Part shown: piece by piece, positions 40,294-43,782 of the stretch | Position numbering within the stretch: the first letter of the stretch is position 1 | How the letters are laid out: each line of letters starts with the position of its first letter | Source of the DNA: Oscillospiraceae bacterium | Lineage (GTDB): Bacteria > Bacillota > Clostridia > UBA1381 | Assembly: GCA_022509005.1 (NCBI GenBank) | Contig: JAFLUC010000012.1 | Coordinates: forward strand, 1 to 43,782 | Direction of reading: 5' to 3' | DNA: 43,782 bases | Translations under genes and position numbers: made by a program | Notes under the pieces: model-generated | What the model saw: only the letters and a program-made list of their open reading frames with translations | The model's database searches: none | Told to the model about the DNA's origin: nothing

Positions 40294-41040
40294 TTAAAAC
40301 AGACCTGAACCAACTGGTATTATATACCACGTTAAGCCGGACTTATAGAATATCGCATCCATAGTCTCTTTGTCCGTGCTTCCATAAGCTGTAGCTGTCA
40401 TCTCTATTTCTCGCACTTCAATCTTTGAAACACTTATACCCAAATTGTCCTTCATTTCTTTCTTGAATTCTTTGACATCATCTTTATCAATATCTTGCTT
40501 TCCTTTTACTTTTATTTTGCAGTTTGAAACACTATTAAAGGATCCCGCTCCGTACAGGCTTGCAATACTGCTGATGCTCATTCCTGATTCCTTTTCAAGC
40601 TTCTTGATTGCCTTGTTAGGAAGCATTGACTCTATTACTTTCTCCATATTGCCACTGTTTACAGCTTTCGCAAGCTTATTTGCTGCCTTCTGTGGTGAGC
40701 TGCCGAGTGTCAATATTAGTATAATCACAAGAGCAATAACTGCTACTAATCCTCCCGCTACTTTCATTACACCCGTGTTAGTCTTCTGCACTGGCTTCAT
40801 TCCGAATGGCTGATGCTGATCAAAACCACCATTCTGCGGCGGTACCTGTCCAGAACCACCATTCTGCGGTGGTACCTGTCCAAAACCACCGTTCTGCGGC
40901 GGTACCTGCCTAAAACCACCGTTTTGAGGTGGAACCTGACCGAAGCCGCTATTCTGCGACTGTTGACCTAACGGTGCTCTGCAATTTGTGCAGAATTGCA
41001 TGCCCTCAGGATTATTGTTTCCACATTTTGTACAAATCAT
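40294..41040 (-). CDS. Zinc-ribbon membrane protein, paralogue C, intact
   Basis: A 248-residue protein with the full family layout: zinc ribbon (C3, C6, C17, C20), a linker of ten-residue repeats (GFGQVPPQNG), a transmembrane helix near 90-110 and a C-terminal extracytoplasmic domain of about 130 residues with the core NSGNMEKVIESMLPNKAIKK and EIEMTATAYGS. Similar zinc-ribbon plus helix proteins are widespread in Clostridia with no assigned role. It has its own promoter and an AGGAGGG site, and probably heads the transcript C-B-A-YARHG, though the 60-160 nt gaps and hairpins argue for partial independence. Confidence 0.8.
   Translation of the reverse strand: MICTKCGNNNPEGMQFCTNCRAPLGQQSQNSGFGQVPPQNGGFRQVPPQNGGFGQVPPQNGGSGQVPPQNGGFDQHQPFGMKPVQKTNTGVMKVAGGLVAVIALVIILILTLGSSPQKAANKLAKAVNSGNMEKVIESMLPNKAIKKLEKESGMSISSIASLYGAGSFNSVSNCKIKVKGKQDIDKDDVKEFKKEMKDNLGISVSKIEVREIEMTATAYGSTDKETMDAIFYKSGLTWYIIPVGSGLF
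40821..40955 (-). repeat. 30-bp tandem repeats in paralogue C linker
   Basis: Four and a half units with an exact 30-bp period (40821, 40851, 40881, 40911, 40941) encode ten-residue GFxQVPPQNG repeats. The units differ by only a few bases, so copy number may vary between strains. Confidence 0.85.
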
Positions 41041-41075
41041 AGTTTATACCCTCCTATTTTTTATTGTCTAAGTCG

Positions 41076-41104
41076 ATTATAGCACAAATAAACGTAAAAG
41101 ACAA
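41076..41104 (-). promoter_or_regulatory. Sigma-A promoter of the zinc-ribbon gene array
   Basis: On the minus strand TTGTCT (41104-41099) and TATAAT (41081-41076) have a 17-nt spacer, 35 nt before the paralogue C start. Confidence 0.65.
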
Positions 41105-41133
41105 CTGTATTTTCAAAAAAAATCATTTTTTTA

Positions 41134-41169
41134 CACAAAAAGCACAGTTTGTGTACTGTGCTTTTTGTG
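41134..41169 (-). terminator. Terminator after the beta-helix protein gene
   Basis: CACAAAAAGCACAG (41134-41147) pairs perfectly with CTGTGCTTTTTGTG (41156-41169) over 14 bp around an 8-nt loop. A-rich and T-rich flanks lie downstream on the minus strand. Confidence 0.7.
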
Positions 41170-41201
41170 CAAACCCTATTATATCTCTTTAAAGCGGACG
41201 G

Positions 41202-43433
41202 TTACATTCCCATAACGGATCCAAAACTGCCTCTGCCTCCCATATTTGAGCGCTCTGTCTGCGAACCTATGATTGTTAATGAACTTTTGATAGTACCGCT
41301 TCCCTGCTCTGTACCATCGACACATACAGTATACGTTTCTCCTGTTTTTATTTTATCGGACGAATATATTATATGTCCGGCATTTTTCTTTGCGATGCGG
41401 CTGCAAATCTCAGTGCCGCTGCTGTCCCTGATTGTAATTTCAGAACCACCCACCGCGGACACATAAGCCGAAATCACATTCTGTGCTGAACTGTCTGATG
41501 GATTTTCTATCATTCCGCTTGAACCTGCGGCGATAACAGTTCCTCCGTTGATCTGGAATAACCCGTCATGGTCAATAGCAGAATCTCCTCCCGAGGTCGG
41601 ACCGTCAACGGTAATAATTCCACCGTTAATAATAATCGAACCGTTTGAATCAATACCATCTCCTGATGCATTGATATAAATTGTGCCGTCATTTATTTCT
41701 ATATGGTGCTCCGTGCTTACTATATCGGATTCCGCTCCAAATCTGCCCATGCCACCGGGCATTCTTTGTTCTCTTTCCCGCGGTTGATCAACTGCACCTG
41801 GTTTTTGACCGCCGCGTCCGCCCGGTCTCATTCCGCCTCTGCCTCCGTTACCTGGCATTTCGGGCTGCATTTGCATCCTGTCCGGACGCCTCTCTATCTC
41901 CGGCGATCCCATATGCATTCCGTCTGCATTTTCTTTCATCTCCGGCGGTGCTATTCCTCCTCCAAAACCGGGGTTTCCAAATCCACCGCCTCCGGCATTG
42001 AACCCATCATCACTTGCAATAACACTTATATCTCCGCCATCGATTGTCATAACCCGCTTTGTCTCTATACCTTCCGTTGACTTTTTAATATCAATAGTAC
42101 CTCCGGAAATGTTAACATCCTCCATTCCCTTTATACCTTTTTTCTTCTCTGATGTAAGCGTCAGCTTTCCGCCCGATATATCAAGCTCTGAATCACATTT
42201 AACACATGTATCATTAGAATTTACGGTAATATCGCCGCCGGATATAGACATCATCCATCCAGCCTTAAGACCCTTTGAAGACTCATCCTCTGACTCATCA
42301 TCGCCCGTCTCCTGCATCATGCCGCCACGCCACATACCGAAACCTTCCATATTATTTGATCCCGTAACCTCACCTGTACATGTCACATTTACCGTTCCGC
42401 CGCTTATGTTGAGAATACTCTCCGACTGGATACCATCATTTCCGCTTGTAACATTCACTGTTCCTCCGGAAATCTCGCATGTATCATTTACATGAATTCC
42501 GTCCGCAGTCGATGTAATATTGACTTTACCATTGCTTATTTCAAAACTATCCTTAACTGTTATACCGTTATGTGTGTTACCATTTATATTAAGAACACCC
42601 TTGCCTTTGATTTTGAGATCATCCTTGGCATATATAACAGCGTTCGTTTCTGATTCTTCGCTGTAATCGCCGCCGTCCGAGAGAGTGTTTGTCGTTCCCG
42701 ACTTTGCTGTTATTATGCACTTATCCGCGTTCTTCACATATATAGCTGCTCCATCTCTACTGGTTATCTCACAGCCAGAAAGCTCCAGCTCAACTCTTTC
42801 ATCTGTATCAACAATAATCTGATGGTTCTCACTGATACCCGTAATCGAGAATACACCGCCTTCTGTTACAGTAATAATCTTACCCTCGGCAATAACACCG
42901 CTGCCTGTAACATTACTTGTTGTTACGTTGATTGTACCCATATTATCCTGCCATGAGCTGTCTTCCTCCTGGGGAGTGTTGAGAGTAACGGTTTCTGTAT
43001 CGCCGTTCCAATTAACATCAAGCCCGAATATTTCACCTACAGCTCTTAACGGTATCATAGTTCTTCCGTCTATAAGCTGTATAACCTCGTTTGCTGTTAT
43101 TGTCTGAACCGTCTCGTCATTCTTTGTCTCGGAAATTTCGTCGCTGCCGATTGTCATTCTATATGTTTTTGCCTTTTTACGGGCATATACCGTCTGAGTT
43201 TCGGCATCCCATTTAACATTTGTGCCAAGAGCCTCAAAAACAGCTCTCATAGGAACCAAAACTGTTCCGTTCATATTAATCGGCTCTGTATCAAATTCTA
43301 TTTCCTGTCCGTCATATATAATGGTCGTACCGCTGCTGCCGGATGCTACATTGCCGCTTTTAGCAAATGAGCATGAGGCTGTACTCATCATCACTGTTGA
43401 TGTAAGCAATGCACACAATATTTCTCGTTTCAT
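41202..43433 (-). CDS. Secreted stalk-domain and beta-helix protein, Cthe_2159-like
   Basis: A 743-residue exported protein. A signal peptide (1 to about 24, possibly lipoprotein with Cys21) is followed by a copper-amine-oxidase-N-like stalk domain (about 35-153: VLVPMRAVFEALG, then MIPLRAVGEIFG). A long array of right-handed beta-helix turns of the form (I/L)SGG(T/D)(I/V)xVxS, including ADGIHVND and NDGIQSES, resembles the carbohydrate-binding DUF4353/Cthe_2159 family, whose founding member binds acidic pectin. A low-complexity Met/Gly/Pro/Arg-rich insert (about 475-570) interrupts the helix. No catalytic domain or sorting motif was seen. Likely role: cell-surface binding of plant polysaccharide or calcium. 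GGAGG precedes the ATG. Confidence 0.8.
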   Translation of the reverse strand: MKREILCALLTSTVMMSTASCSFAKSGNVASGSSGTTIIYDGQEIEFDTEPINMNGTVLVPMRAVFEALGTNVKWDAETQTVYARKKAKTYRMTIGSDEISETKNDETVQTITANEVIQLIDGRTMIPLRAVGEIFGLDVNWNGDTETVTLNTPQEEDSSWQDNMGTINVTTSNVTGSGVIAEGKIITVTEGGVFSITGISENHQIIVDTDERVELELSGCEITSRDGAAIYVKNADKCIITAKSGTTNTLSDGGDYSEESETNAVIYAKDDLKIKGKGVLNINGNTHNGITVKDSFEISNGKVNITSTADGIHVNDTCEISGGTVNVTSGNDGIQSESILNISGGTVNVTCTGEVTGSNNMEGFGMWRGGMMQETGDDESEDESSKGLKAGWMMSISGGDITVNSNDTCVKCDSELDISGGKLTLTSEKKKGIKGMEDVNISGGTIDIKKSTEGIETKRVMTIDGGDISVIASDDGFNAGGGGFGNPGFGGGIAPPEMKENADGMHMGSPEIERRPDRMQMQPEMPGNGGRGGMRPGGRGGQKPGAVDQPREREQRMPGGMGRFGAESDIVSTEHHIEINDGTIYINASGDGIDSNGSIIINGGIITVDGPTSGGDSAIDHDGLFQINGGTVIAAGSSGMIENPSDSSAQNVISAYVSAVGGSEITIRDSSGTEICSRIAKKNAGHIIYSSDKIKTGETYTVCVDGTEQGSGTIKSSLTIIGSQTERSNMGGRGSFGSVMGM

Positions 43434-43550
43434 TTATGTTCGCCTCCGTTTATTCTCAACTATAAGCTTTTTATGAGTGTAGTATAATATAATTAGCTTA
43501 AATGAACCTTAAAAATCTCAACAGGAACCACAAAAATTTCACCTGAGGGC

Positions 43551-43579
43551 TTGACAAACAGCTTAAATACTGGTATAAT
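43551..43579 (+). promoter_or_regulatory. Consensus sigma-A promoter of tRNA-Thr
   Basis: TTGACA (43551-43556) and TATAAT (43574-43579) have a 17-nt spacer, about 22 nt before the mature tRNA 5' end. Confidence 0.85.
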
Positions 43580-43601
43580 AACTACCGTGTTCGAGTGACA
43601 C

Positions 43602-43676
43602 GCTGGTGTAGCACAGAGGTAGTGCACTTCATTGGTAATGAAGAGGTCGGCGGTTCGATTCCGCTCACCAGCTCCA
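43602..43676 (+). tRNA. tRNA-Thr (anticodon GGT)
   Basis: The cloverleaf is complete. Acceptor GCTGGTG (43602-43608) pairs with CACCAGC (43666-43672). D-arm GCAC/GTGC; anticodon stem CTTCA/TGAAG with loop TTGGTAA and anticodon GGT at 43634-43636; T-arm GGCGG/CCGCT with loop TTCGATT. Discriminator T at 43673 and CCA encoded at 43674-43676. It reads ACC and ACU threonine codons. Confidence 0.96.
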
Positions 43677-43677
43677 A

Positions 43678-43713
43678 AAAAATGGCTTAACCACGCGGTT
43701 TTAAGCCATTTTT
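43678..43713 (+). terminator. Terminator after tRNA-Thr
   Basis: AAAAATGGCTTAA (43678-43690) pairs with TTAAGCCATTTTT (43701-43713) over 13 bp around a 10-nt loop, followed by TCTTTT. Confidence 0.85.
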
Positions 43714-43782
43714 TCTTTTGCAGAAAGCCCTACAAAATCGCAACTGACTGAATTTTGACTGAATTTTTATTTGACTTTTTTA

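Noticed and set aside
1..43782. CRISPR arrays, IS elements, prophage, toxin-antitoxin or known anti-phage genes
   Set aside because: No regularly spaced direct repeats of CRISPR type, transposase, integrase or defence-gene motifs were seen; the short-period repeats found are all in coding linkers.

Overview
The window reads as chromosomal DNA of an anaerobic, endospore-forming member of the Clostridia (Bacillota), probably a gut or plant-fibre-associated lineage close to the Oscillospirales. Support comes from a complete spoIIIAA-AH operon, spoVAC behind a sigma-G-like promoter, rpmH-rnpA-yidD-yidC-jag in the Gram-positive order, an LPSTG-anchored surface protein, consensus sigma-A promoters with 17-nt spacers, GGAGG-type ribosome binding sites, and a uronic-acid/xylan side-chain locus. 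The species cannot be fixed from sequence alone. No phage, IS element, CRISPR array or rRNA was recognised. No gene-free stretch exceeds about 270 bases.

Layout. 0-5.5 kb: a LysR regulator, then a minus-strand run DUF5685 - J-domain protein - DUF1385 - prmC - phosphofructokinase. 5.5-12 kb: spoVAC, then a plus-strand purine cluster purF-purE-purM-purN-purO-like-AICAR transformylase, in which the usual bifunctional PurH is replaced by two separate proteins. 11.8-12.0 kb: a convergent intergenic region with a cluster of DnaA-box-like 9-mers beside an AT-rich stretch. 12-19 kb: a membrane-anchored exported protein whose signal peptide needs a non-AUG start or a frameshift, then a 1810-residue fibro-slime/SpaA-type LPSTG surface protein. 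19-25.3 kb: a cytoplasmic Cu/Zn-SOD-like protein, then a GH115 alpha-glucuronidase-like gene with uxuB and uxuA, divergent from an AraC regulator.

25.3-31 kb: spoIIIAA-AH and a KDG-kinase-like gene that fits downstream of UxuA. 31-35 kb: mntP, metA (predicted acetyl-CoA type), radA and a Cys-rich DUF6062 protein. 35-37.8 kb: jag, yidC, yidD, rnpA, rpmH; YidC/SpoIIIJ is functionally tied to the SpoIIIA complex encoded nearby. dnaA is not next to rpmH. 37.8-41 kb: a YARHG zinc-ribbon protein and three tandem paralogues of a zinc-ribbon/membrane protein family, one interrupted by an in-frame TGA and one apparently turned into a lipoprotein-like form by an internal deletion. 41-43.8 kb: a secreted Cthe_2159-like beta-helix protein and a tRNA-Thr(GGT).

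Working together: GH115, UxuB, UxuA and the KDG kinase form most of a glucuronate-to-KDG-6-phosphate route (the isomerase and aldolase are not here). The beta-helix protein and the LPSTG protein suggest attachment to plant polysaccharide. The sporulation genes are scattered among housekeeping genes. The observations most worth a second look are the DnaA-box cluster, the DUF5685/J-domain pair with a DDxxD motif and a seven-cysteine tail, the decaying zinc-ribbon paralogue array, and the non-AUG or frameshifted exported protein.
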